DNA of 5,272 nt from Bacteroidales bacterium. GTDB lineage: Bacteria > Bacteroidota > Bacteroidia > Bacteroidales > VadinHA17. Positions within the stretch are counted from its first letter, which is position 1, and each line of letters starts with the position of its first letter. The notes below the pieces were generated by a model that saw nothing but the letters and a program-made list of their open reading frames with translations, did not search any database and was not told the DNA's origin. Shown here piece after piece: positions 1-5,272 of the stretch. The position numbers and the translations under genes are program-made. Location: the NCBI GenBank assembly GCA_017882245.1, contig JADGPV010000173.1, positions 1 through 5,272 of the forward strand. Direction: 5' to 3'.

Positions 1-526
1 ACTTAATCTCTTCTGTGTCTGTATTATAACTAAGACACCGGGCAAGCACGAAGAGATAATCGGATAGTCTGTTCAGGTATTTGATGATTTCCAGGTCTAC
101 TTTTTCCTCCTGATTGAGGCGAAGGAGTGCACGTTCTGCTCTCCGGCAAACGCAACGGGCAATATTACAATTTGCAGCATCAGGATGCCCTCCCGGTAAA
201 ATAAATGAATTCAGAACAGGAAGACGGGCTTCCATATTGTCAATTGAGTGTTCAAGAAATAATGTAGCCTCGTCAGTTATTTTTTCGGACGGCTCCGCAG
301 ACGGATCCGTTGCTATTACTGAACAGCATGACATGAGCACTGACTGTATTCTGATGAGTTCATCAGTGCTAACGCATTTCTGTTGTGTGCTGCGCAGCAA
401 TCCTATCCATGCAATGAGTTCATCAACGGTGCCATAGGCTTCGATGCGGGGATGATGCTTGGGAAGCCTTATTCCGCCAATGACAGAGGTCTCTCCACTG
501 TCGCCTGTTTTAGTGTATATCTTCAT
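1..526 (-). CDS. pduO: PduO-type ATP:cob(I)alamin adenosyltransferase (3' end cut by window edge)
   Basis: Transfers the 5'-deoxyadenosyl group of ATP to cob(I)alamin to make adenosylcobalamin, in the cytoplasm. In Bacteroidota this cofactor typically serves enzymes such as methylmalonyl-CoA mutase. The reading frame was translated by hand from ATG at 526; 175 residues are visible and no stop is reached. Family hallmarks are an N-terminal KIYTKTGDSGETS (residues 2-14, ATP-binding region), YGTVDELIAWIG (31-42), FILPGG (108-113), the arginine-rich ARCVCRRAER (123-132; R124, R128, R129 and E131 match positions conserved in human MMAB and Lactobacillus PduO), and YLNRLSDYLFVLAR (150-163). The usual family length is about 180-190 residues, so only the last few are missing. 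ATG lies 20 bp after the stop of the ABC ATPase gene, which suggests one transcript. No clear Shine-Dalgarno sequence is visible. The family is sure; the physiological partner is not visible here. Confidence 0.95.
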   Translation of the reverse strand, partial: MKIYTKTGDSGETSVIGGIRLPKHHPRIEAYGTVDELIAWIGLLRSTQQKCVSTDELIRIQSVLMSCCSVIATDPSAEPSEKITDEATLFLEHSIDNMEARLPVLNSFILPGGHPDAANCNIARCVCRRAERALLRLNQEEKVDLEIIKYLNRLSDYLFVLARCLSYNTDTEEIK

Positions 527-546
527 CCGCGGGAAATGAAGAACAG

Positions 547-1257
547 CTAATTCCTTTTTACTTCTATGCGGTTCTCGTTGATATAATCGGCTGACACCTC
601 GCCGTCCATCAGCTTTATGATTCGGTGAGCATGACGGGCGATATCCTCCTCATGGGTCACAACTATCACCGTATTGCCAAGCTCGTGTATCTTGTCAAGC
701 AGTCCCATGATGTCAAATGATGTCTTGCTGTCAAGGTTACCTGTCGGTTCATCGGCAAGGATTATTGAAGGTTTGTTCACCAGTGCCCTGGCAATGGCAA
801 CTCTCTGGCGCTGTCCGCCGGATAACTCATTGGGTTTATGGGTCATCCTGTCACCCAGCCCTACTTCATCAAGGGTTTTTCTGGCATGATCTTCCCTCTC
901 ATGGCGGGGCACACCGGCATAGATGAGAGGCAGCGTTACGTTCTCAAGGGCTGTATACCTAGGCAGTAGGTTAAAGGTCTGGAAGACAAAACCGATCTCC
1001 TTGTTACGTATCTCAGCCAGGTGGTCATCTTCCATCTTGCTGACGTCGGTTCCGTTAAGGATATACTGTCCTTTTGTGGGTGTATCAAGGCAGCCCAGGA
1101 GGTTCATCAGCGTTGACTTGCCGGACCCTGATGGGCCCATGATGGCAACATATTCGTTCCTGTTGATGGTGAGTGACACTGAGCGGAGGGCACGTACTAT
1201 TACTGTTCCGACCTGATAATTCTTTACTATCTCGTGTATCTCTATGACCTTGTCCAT
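547..1257 (-). CDS. ABC transporter ATP-binding protein, MacB/LolD family
   Basis: The 236-residue nucleotide-binding subunit of an ABC transporter, expected on the cytoplasmic face of the inner membrane. All motifs are present: Walker A GPSGSGKST (41-49), Q-loop QTFNLLP (from Q93), signature LSGGQRQR (145-152), Walker B IILADEP followed by TGNLD (165-175), and the switch histidine in VTHE (H202). The wording of these motifs (GPSGSGKSTLMNLLGCLD, ADEPTGNLD) is that of the MacB/LolD/HrtA group. That group powers extraction of lipoproteins or export of peptides and drugs through FtsX-like permeases by mechanotransmission. No FtsX-like permease gene is visible in the window, so the partner and substrate cannot be named, and I give no lolD symbol. 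The full length is normal. ATG at 1257 gives a standard N-terminus (DKVIEIHEIVKNY). The adenosyltransferase gene follows 20 bp downstream. Confidence 0.95.
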   Translation of the reverse strand: MDKVIEIHEIVKNYQVGTVIVRALRSVSLTINRNEYVAIMGPSGSGKSTLMNLLGCLDTPTKGQYILNGTDVSKMEDDHLAEIRNKEIGFVFQTFNLLPRYTALENVTLPLIYAGVPRHEREDHARKTLDEVGLGDRMTHKPNELSGGQRQRVAIARALVNKPSIILADEPTGNLDSKTSFDIMGLLDKIHELGNTVIVVTHEEDIARHAHRIIKLMDGEVSADYINENRIEVKRN

Positions 1258-1259
1258 GC

Positions 1260-1273
1260 CTTTAATGTTAAAG
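1260..1273. repeat. Short AT-rich inverted repeat before the ABC ATPase gene
   Basis: CTTTAATGTTAAAG is a perfect 6-bp inverted repeat with a 2-bp centre. It ends 3 bp before the ABC ATPase start codon, so it would overlap the ribosome-binding region of the mRNA. It might be an operator or merely a chance AT-rich palindrome. There is no second copy in the window to support a regulatory role. Confidence 0.25.
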
Positions 1274-1276
1274 TTC

Positions 1277-1284
1277 CGAAATTA
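1277..1284 (-). promoter_or_regulatory. Weak candidate -7 box for the ABC ATPase gene
   Basis: In the 71-bp gap between the methyltransferase stop and the ABC ATPase start, the minus strand reads TAATTTCG, one mismatch from the Bacteroidota -7 consensus TAnnTTTG. No TTTG lies at the expected 19-21 bp upstream, and the implied leader is only about 12 nt. The gap could equally be read through from the methyltransferase gene. Confidence 0.2.
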
Positions 1285-1328
1285 GTTCAAATTACTCTAT
1301 TAATATGTTATGCACTTGTTATTTTTTG

Positions 1329-2177
1329 TTAATACCTGATGCGGTACCTGCCCGGTGTCAGGCTACGTAAGCGGAAAATAATTCCCAGACGCAATGTCTC
1401 CATTGTAGCCGGTGCTACACCTGAAGCTACCAGTGACTGCCAGGCAAGGTACATCTCTTTTGTCAGGTGGATGTCATCCAGTACTATTATCATCTCCTCT
1501 CCCATTTCAGCTATTTTCCGGACATACTCTGTCATTGCCGGTCCCCTGTGATTACCGTCAATGAAAGCGAAAGATATTCTCTGTCCCTCCTTTTTCAGCC
1601 TATCCAATGCTGTGGCGAATTCCATATTCATGACCACAGCGTTTGATGCTCCGTGCCGAATGAGGTTACCGCGCGCAATTTCTGCCAGCGCCGGGCATCC
1701 CTCCACTGTCATTACCTTCCTCTCAGGGGCCGCCAGAGCCATAGCAAGAGCCGATATTCCAAGAGATGTGCCAAGTTCCAGAATAATTCCCTTCTCCATG
1801 CTCCATGCTCCATGCTCCATGCTCTGAACTCTTAGCTGCTTACCCTGTACCCTGTACCCTGCGCCTTGCACCATTCTTGCAAGCAGTTCTGCCTCTCTCT
1901 TCGGCAATGCGGCCGTCCTTGCAATCTTAGCAACACACCGCTCCTCTCCTGCTCTCGTCACAGAACCTGCCCCGAGATCCGTCACCCTTACGCGCCTCGT
2001 GTCAGAGAGCATTTCCCTGCGGAGATCCCTGATATGTTTCATAATGTTTCCGTCAGTTTTGCCACTGACCACTGTAGTCAGAAAATCAAATGCATAGGGA
2101 CTATGCACCCCGTGACCCGCAGTACTGCCGGCAGTAAGGAGATGTCTGAAATAGGCAACTGGGGGATATAAGTTCAT
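1329..2177 (-). CDS. Class I SAM-dependent methyltransferase (Methyltransf_24-like) with a repeat-encoded linker
   Basis: A 282-residue predicted cytoplasmic methyltransferase of unknown substrate. The N-terminal part carries HGVHSPYAFDF (22-32), then DLGAGS (67-72) and a KIARTAALPKREAELLARM stretch (84-102). The Rossmann core follows: SAM-binding motif I with ELGTSLG (134-140), an acidic end of strand 2 in VEG (E159), FAFIDGNH (203-210, D207) and IVLDDIH (231-237). This order resembles O-methyltransferase-like proteins common in Bacteroidota. Residues about 105-130 are unusual: they run from GYRVQGK to MEHGAWSMEKG and are encoded by a heptanucleotide repeat array, where homologues as I remember them have a linker of fewer than ten residues. 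The frame stays open through the array, so the gene is not obviously broken, but the start of the Rossmann fold is displaced. ATG at 2177 gives the expected N-terminus. The gene is divergent from recG, and the substrate cannot be inferred from context. Confidence 0.85.
   Translation of the reverse strand: MNLYPPVAYFRHLLTAGSTAGHGVHSPYAFDFLTTVVSGKTDGNIMKHIRDLRREMLSDTRRVRVTDLGAGSVTRAGEERCVAKIARTAALPKREAELLARMVQGAGYRVQGKQLRVQSMEHGAWSMEKGIILELGTSLGISALAMALAAPERKVMTVEGCPALAEIARGNLIRHGASNAVVMNMEFATALDRLKKEGQRISFAFIDGNHRGPAMTEYVRKIAEMGEEMIIVLDDIHLTKEMYLAWQSLVASGVAPATMETLRLGIIFRLRSLTPGRYRIRY
1793..1874. repeat. Degenerate heptanucleotide tandem array inside the methyltransferase gene
   Basis: Two 7-bp subarrays are separated by a 16-bp non-repetitive stretch (1825-1840). 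On the plus strand, 1794-1824 is perfectly periodic at 7 bp (about 4.4 copies of GCTCCAT) and 1841-1861 is three exact copies of TACCCTG. Two variant units, GCGCCTT (1861-1867) and GCACCAT (1868-1874), follow in the same phase. On the coding (minus) strand this reads as repeated ATGGAGC and AGGGTAC. It encodes residues about 102-129 of the methyltransferase. Because 7 is not a multiple of 3, a homogeneous array cycles through all three frames and gives a 7-residue peptide period (MEHGAWS). The same unit variants recur after recG. Confidence 0.9.
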
Positions 2178-2193
2178 TTCTTCGGACAGGTCA

Positions 2194-2224
2194 TTTGAAA
2201 GCAGTCCAAATTTAAGTATTTTCG
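2194..2224 (+). promoter_or_regulatory. Candidate Bacteroidota-type promoter for recG
   Basis: TTTG at 2194-2197 and TATTTTCG at 2217-2224 (one mismatch from TAnnTTTG) are separated by 19 bp, within the 19-21 bp spacing of the Bacteroidota primary-sigma promoter. The predicted transcript would start near 2231 and leave a leader of about 19 nt before the recG ATG at 2250. This comes from motif matching only. Confidence 0.5.
2207..2214 (-). promoter_or_regulatory. Candidate -7 box for the methyltransferase gene
   Basis: The minus strand reads TAAATTTG, an exact match to the Bacteroidota -7 consensus TAnnTTTG. It sits about 30 bp upstream of the methyltransferase start and predicts a start site near 2200. 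No clear TTTG is seen at the matching -33 distance, so the call is tentative. The box lies inside the spacer of the recG promoter candidate. Confidence 0.4.
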
Positions 2225-2249
2225 GTGAGTATCTTTTTTGCTTCTCCTG

Positions 2250-4355
2250 ATGTCTGAACTGCTTGATACAGAGATAAAATTCCTTCCGGGAGTGGGCCCG
2301 AAGAGGGCTGAGCTTCTATCAGAAGAGGCTGGTATCCATACTTTCAGGGACCTTGTCAGTTACTTCCCTTACAAGTATGTCGATAAGACCCGATTCTACA
2401 ATGTCAGTGAGCTTGATACCGACATGCAGTATGTGCAGTTAAAGGGAAAGATACGCCGCTTCTCTACCGAGGGTGGCGGTACGGCAAAGCGTCTGACTGC
2501 GGATTTTTACGACGAAACCGGGATGGTCAGGCTTGTCTGGTTCAAGGGGCAACGGTGGGTGCTCAACGCCTATAAACTCGAAAAAGAGTATATTATCTTT
2601 GGCAAACCGACACTCTTCAGCGGCGCCTTTAACATCGTTCACCCGGAAATAGAAGAGGTGGAGAAGAAGGCATTGAGGGTCAGCTCTGCATACGAAGCGC
2701 AATATAGCACTACCGAAAAGATGAAGGATCACTTCCTTCATTCAAAGACAATAGCCAAGCTGATGGCGACGGCATTCTCCCAACCATCACTTCGCTTTGC
2801 GGAAACACTTCCTGAATCAATCACGGGTACGATGAAGCTCATGAGCCTTTCTGATGCGATGTTCCGGATCCATTTCCCCGATTCGAATAATGACATCGAA
2901 AACGCGCGTTTCAGACTCAAGTTTGAGGAACTGTTCTATATACAGCTGAACCTGCTGCGCTACAAAGGAATCAGGACCAGAAAAACACATGGTTTCCTCT
3001 TCTCCATTGTTGGTGACAGACTTAATTCCTTTTATAAAAACAACCTTTCTTTTTCCCTGACGGGAGCTCAGAAGAGGGTTATACGTGAGATACGCACCGA
3101 TCTTGGCAGCGGCAAACAGATGAACAGGCTGCTGCAGGGTGATGTGGGCAGCGGCAAGACCATGGTCGCGCTGATGAGCATGCTCATCGGGGCAGATAAC
3201 GGTTACCAGAGCTGCCTGATGGCACCGACGGAAGTGCTTGCCATTCAGCATTTTAATTCTATAAGCCACTTCATCCGGGGCATTGATGCCGGGGTAGCCC
3301 TTCTGACCGGATCAACAAAGCGCAGCGAACGTGCCCGCATTGAGAAAGGATTGCTTGACGGGAGTATAAGCATTCTGATCGGAACGCATGCCCTGATAGA
3401 AGAGAACGTTAAATACAGGAACCTCGGGCTGGTGATCATTGACGAGCAGCACCGCTTTGGTGTGGCGCAGAGGGCGAAGCTGTGGCAGAAGAGCGACTGT
3501 CCCCCGCATGTGCTGGTGATGACTGCGACGCCTATACCACGCACCCTGGCGATGACACTGTACGGCGACCTCGATGTATCTGTCATCGACGAGATGCCTC
3601 CGGGCCGCAAGGTAATAAAAACGATGACCTTTACTGATGCTGAGCGCGAGAAGGTGTTTGGCTTCATGCGGCGACAGATTGAGGAAGGAAGACAGATATA
3701 TGTTGTTTACCCGCTCATAAAGGAGTCTGAATCACTTGATTACAAGGATCTTGAAGACGGGCTGGAAAGCATGGCACGTGCTTTTCCTCCACCGCAGTAT
3801 TGCATCAGCGTCGTTCATGGACGTATGACCCCGCGCGATAAGGCGATTTCTATGAACCTCTTCCGCAAGGGCCAGGCGCATATAATGGTTGCGACCACGG
3901 TGATAGAGGTAGGTGTTGACATTCCCAATGCCAGTGTCATGGTGGTAGAGAGCGCTGAGCGCTTCGGGCTTTCACAGCTGCACCAGTTGCGTGGGCGGGT
4001 GGGTCGCGGTGCCGACCAGTCGTTCTGCATACTTATGACCTCGCACAGGCTGTCTGCTGACGCTGCTGAGCGCATTAACACCCTTATTGCGACAAATGAC
4101 GGCTTTGAGATCGCAGAGGCCGACCTTCGCATGCGCGGTCCCGGCGACCTGGAGGGTACCCAGCAGAGCGGCATGGCCTTCGACCTGAAGATCGCTGACC
4201 TCGGCAGAGACGGGCAGATACTTAACCTGGCACGGTCGCGCGCAGAGGAGATCCTTGCCAATGACCCTGACCTTGAAAGTAGCGACAACAAGGTGCTTAA
4301 AGCCGGCCTGAAGAGACTGTTCGGGAAAAAATTTACATGGAGTGAAATTAGTTAG
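2250..4355 (+). CDS. recG: ATP-dependent DNA helicase RecG
   Basis: A superfamily 2 double-stranded DNA translocase that remodels stalled replication forks and branched recombination intermediates, in the cytoplasm. In the 701-residue protein counted from ATG at 2250, the N-terminus reads KFLPGVGPKRAELL, as RecG proteins do, and leads into the OB-fold wedge domain that splits forks. The helicase motifs follow: Walker A GDVGSGKT (297-304), PTEVLA (326-331), DEQH box (398-401), TATPIPRT (425-432), motif V ATTVIEVGVDIPNA (548-561), motif VI QLRGRVGR (579-586), and the TRG-type segment DLRMRGPGDLEGTQQSG (625-641) that couples ATP hydrolysis to translocation. Length is normal and no key residue is missing. 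A TTG start at 2238 would add only MLLL; I prefer the ATG, which gives MSELLDTEIKFLPG. The gene is divergent from the methyltransferase gene, and a repeat array begins 1 bp after its stop. Confidence 0.98.
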   Translation: MSELLDTEIKFLPGVGPKRAELLSEEAGIHTFRDLVSYFPYKYVDKTRFYNVSELDTDMQYVQLKGKIRRFSTEGGGTAKRLTADFYDETGMVRLVWFKGQRWVLNAYKLEKEYIIFGKPTLFSGAFNIVHPEIEEVEKKALRVSSAYEAQYSTTEKMKDHFLHSKTIAKLMATAFSQPSLRFAETLPESITGTMKLMSLSDAMFRIHFPDSNNDIENARFRLKFEELFYIQLNLLRYKGIRTRKTHGFLFSIVGDRLNSFYKNNLSFSLTGAQKRVIREIRTDLGSGKQMNRLLQGDVGSGKTMVALMSMLIGADNGYQSCLMAPTEVLAIQHFNSISHFIRGIDAGVALLTGSTKRSERARIEKGLLDGSISILIGTHALIEENVKYRNLGLVIIDEQHRFGVAQRAKLWQKSDCPPHVLVMTATPIPRTLAMTLYGDLDVSVIDEMPPGRKVIKTMTFTDAEREKVFGFMRRQIEEGRQIYVVYPLIKESESLDYKDLEDGLESMARAFPPPQYCISVVHGRMTPRDKAISMNLFRKGQAHIMVATTVIEVGVDIPNASVMVVESAERFGLSQLHQLRGRVGRGADQSFCILMTSHRLSADAAERINTLIATNDGFEIAEADLRMRGPGDLEGTQQSGMAFDLKIADLGRDGQILNLARSRAEEILANDPDLESSDNKVLKAGLKRLFGKKFTWSEIS

Positions 4356-4356
4356 C

Positions 4357-4384
4357 AAAGAGCATGGAGCACGGGGCACGGGGT
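4357..4384. repeat. Inverted heptamer units directly after recG
   Basis: Four 7-bp units on the plus strand: AAAGAGC (weak), ATGGAGC, ACGGGGC and ACGGGGT. They are the reverse complement of the heptamer family that follows at 4394-4456 and has the same orientation as the coding strand of the methyltransferase array. They begin 1 bp after the recG stop codon. Confidence 0.7.
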
Positions 4385-4411
4385 TTATTATATGCTCCAT
4401 GCACCATGCTC
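4360..4411. repeat. Imperfect long hairpin formed by opposed heptamer units
   Basis: Positions 4360-4380 pair with 4391-4411 across a 10-nt loop (4381-4390). Of 21 positions, 16 are Watson-Crick pairs and two more are G-U wobbles in RNA. The first eight pairs from the base are perfect (GAGCATGG with CCATGCTC). No T-run follows the 3' arm, so it is not a standard intrinsic terminator. It could still protect the 3' end of the recG mRNA or slow read-through into rseC. Confidence 0.6.
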
Positions 4412-4456
4412 CTTGTACCTTGTACCATGCTCCTTGCTCATTGCTCCTTACTCCAT
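4394..4456. repeat. Nine-unit degenerate heptanucleotide array between recG and rseC
   Basis: Nine consecutive 7-bp units in one phase: GCTCCAT, GCACCAT, GCTCCTT, GTACCTT, GTACCAT, GCTCCTT, GCTCATT, GCTCCTT, ACTCCAT. The consensus is about GYWCCHT. GCACCAT and GCTCCAT are shared exactly with the array inside the methyltransferase gene, and GTACCTT differs by one base from GTACCCT there. No open gene runs through it. The 174-bp gap between recG and rseC is mostly this array, its inverted partner and a promoter candidate. Confidence 0.9.
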
Positions 4457-4477
4457 GCCTAAAATAATGACAATTGT

Positions 4478-4510
4478 TTTGTTTTAAGTCCTTACAATTC
4501 CTTAAAATTG
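4478..4510 (+). promoter_or_regulatory. Candidate promoter of the rseC-rnf operon
   Basis: TTTG at 4478-4481 and TAAAATTG at 4503-4510 (one mismatch from TAnnTTTG) are 21 bp apart, the upper end of normal Bacteroidota spacing. The predicted start near 4517 leaves about 13 nt before the rseC ATG. The region is AT-rich compared with the genes around it. This comes from motif matching only. Confidence 0.4.
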
Positions 4511-4529
4511 CCGGTTAATTTTTTTCCTG

Positions 4530-4946
4530 ATGCCGCAAGGTGAAAAAATCACTCATGAAGGAATAGTCCTTAAAGCTCCGGGCAATGGCACCGCTGAGGT
4601 AGAGATAGTGACTGGCAGCGCCTGCTCCACATGCCACGCAAAATCGGCCTGCTCGCTTGGTAACACTGATGTCAGGACTATCACCGTCAAAAGTGACGCA
4701 AAACTTAATCCGGGCGACAAGGTCACGGTGGAGATGGAACAGTCTCAGGGCTTCCGTGCCCTGGCTATCGGTTATGTGATACCTTTCCTCGTATTGATTG
4801 GGGCGTTTGCAGCCTTAACGATTGCAGGAGCACGTGAACTGGGTGCAGCCCTCCTCTCTTTTACCGCCCTGGCAGTATATTACTTTGTTGTCTGGCTCCT
4901 GAGGGGCAGGATTGATAAGAAGTTTGAATTCAAAATAAAGGTCTGA
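4530..4946 (+). CDS. rseC: RseC/MucC family inner-membrane protein, Rnf-associated
   Basis: A 138-residue inner-membrane protein of the RseC/MucC family. In enterobacteria RseC acts with the Rsx (Rnf) complex to keep SoxR reduced. In Bacteroidota the gene commonly heads an rnf operon and is thought to help assembly or redox function of the complex. The N-terminal soluble domain carries a cysteine cluster C-x2-C-x5-C (C32, C35, C41, in ACSTCHAKSAC), which might bind a metal or Fe-S centre. A GDKVTVEM strand (62-69) follows, then two hydrophobic segments at about 76-99 and 103-124, and a short basic tail. ATG at 4530 is the natural start, with no Shine-Dalgarno sequence. rnfB begins 3 bp after the stop, so the two are cotranscribed. 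A role in SoxR control is doubtful in this organism; a role with Rnf is inferred from context. Confidence 0.9.
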   Translation: MPQGEKITHEGIVLKAPGNGTAEVEIVTGSACSTCHAKSACSLGNTDVRTITVKSDAKLNPGDKVTVEMEQSQGFRALAIGYVIPFLVLIGAFAALTIAGARELGAALLSFTALAVYYFVVWLLRGRIDKKFEFKIKV

Positions 4947-4949
4947 CAG

Positions 4950-5272
4950 ATGAGTTCCATTGTTTTGTTAACTGTCATCATGCTGAGCGTCCTCGGTTTG
5001 TTCTCAGCGGTGATATTGTATTTTGTTGCGCAGAAGTTCAAGATCGTTGAGGACCCTCGCATAGACCTCGTTACAGAGGCACTCCCCGGTGTCAATTGCG
5101 GTGGTTGCGGTTATTCCGGCTGCCGTGCACTGGCAGAAGCCATTGTCAAATCAACGTCATTTGAAGGCCTGAACTGTCCGGTAGGCGGCGCCGAGACAAT
5201 GGGCAAAGTCGCTCTCATCCTCGGCCGCCAGCCTGTGGCAGTTGAACCCAAGGTGGCAGTACTGCGCTGCCA
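4950..5272 (+). CDS. rnfB: Electron transport complex subunit RnfB (3' end cut by window edge)
   Basis: The N-terminal 107 residues of RnfB, the iron-sulfur subunit of the Rnf complex. Rnf couples electron transfer between ferredoxin and NAD to ion pumping (Na+ or H+) across the inner membrane. This frame was translated by hand from ATG at 4950. Residues 1-26 form a membrane anchor (SSIVLLTVIMLSVLGLFSAV onward). A 4Fe-4S domain follows with C50, C53, C58 and C76 (NCGGCGYSGC and NCPVGG), spaced C-x2-C-x4-C-x17-C as in the RnfB Fe-S family. C107 in VAVLRC, at the edge, matches where Bacteroidota RnfB continues as RCNGSC. The ferredoxin-like C-terminal clusters lie beyond the window, and rnfC, D, G, E and A probably follow. 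The gene sits 3 bp after rseC. Confidence 0.96.
   Translation, partial: MSSIVLLTVIMLSVLGLFSAVILYFVAQKFKIVEDPRIDLVTEALPGVNCGGCGYSGCRALAEAIVKSTSFEGLNCPVGGAETMGKVALILGRQPVAVEPKVAVLRC

Noticed and set aside
114..437. Plus-strand open frame of 107 codons opposite the adenosyltransferase
   Set aside because: The opposite strand encodes an unmistakable PduO-type enzyme; this frame is its shadow.
1329..2177. Methyltransferase as a pseudogene broken by the repeat
   Set aside because: The frame is continuous through the array, and the motifs on both sides (HGVHSPYAFDF, ELGTSLG, FIDGNH, LDDIH) are intact in one frame.
2238..2249. TTG start adding four residues (MLLL) to RecG
   Set aside because: The ATG at 2250 gives a typical RecG N-terminus, and a 19-nt leader fits the promoter candidate. 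The extra leucines match nothing I know in the family.
3245..4400. Long minus-strand open frames opposite recG (3245-3667, 3815-4291, 3972-4400)
   Set aside because: Their proteins look like antisense readings (rich in Arg, Ser and Pro, with no domain), and they lie wholly over well-conserved RecG helicase motifs.
4360..4411. Intrinsic terminator of recG
   Set aside because: The stem is followed by CTTGTACC rather than a T-run, so a classical Rho-independent terminator is not supported, although an mRNA-end role remains possible.
4357..4456. CRISPR array
   Set aside because: Units are 7 bp, contiguous and degenerate, with no spacers and no cas genes nearby.

Overview
The window looks like a chromosomal segment of an anaerobic Bacteroidota bacterium, probably in or near Bacteroidales. 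Four things point there. An RseC-family gene sits directly upstream of rnfB. The methyltransferase has the N-terminal HGVHSPYAFDF signature that I associate with Bacteroidota homologues. Starts lack clear Shine-Dalgarno sequences. Several intergenic regions carry boxes resembling the Bacteroidota TTTG / TAnnTTTG promoter. The assignment is inferred from gene content and motifs; no search was run.

Layout: the left part is read on the minus strand. From right to left it holds a class I SAM-dependent methyltransferase (2177-1329), a MacB/LolD-type ABC transporter ATPase (1257-547) and a PduO-type cob(I)alamin adenosyltransferase (526 to beyond the left edge). The right part is read on the plus strand: recG (2250-4355), an RseC-family membrane protein (4530-4946) and the start of rnfB (4950 to beyond the right edge). 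The methyltransferase and recG diverge from a 72-bp gap with overlapping promoter candidates. All six genes look intact, apart from the two cut by the window edges.

The genes are mostly housekeeping: DNA repair (RecG), cofactor activation (adenosylcobalamin), ABC transport energy coupling, and the beginning of an Rnf ion-pumping electron-transfer operon. RseC and RnfB are 3 bp apart and surely cotranscribed. The ABC ATPase and adenosyltransferase genes are 20 bp apart and are probably cotranscribed too.

The unusual element is a family of degenerate 7-bp tandem repeats, about GYWCCHT on the plus strand and typically GCTCCAT, GTACCCT or GCTCCTT. It occurs twice. One array (1793-1874) lies inside the methyltransferase gene, where it is translated as a low-complexity linker just before the SAM-binding motif. 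The other (4357-4456) fills the gap after recG, with three units facing nine inverted units so that a long hairpin can form. The commonest units contain no stop codon in any of the six frames, which would let such arrays settle inside genes. The coding array is also a candidate site of slippage-driven frame switching.
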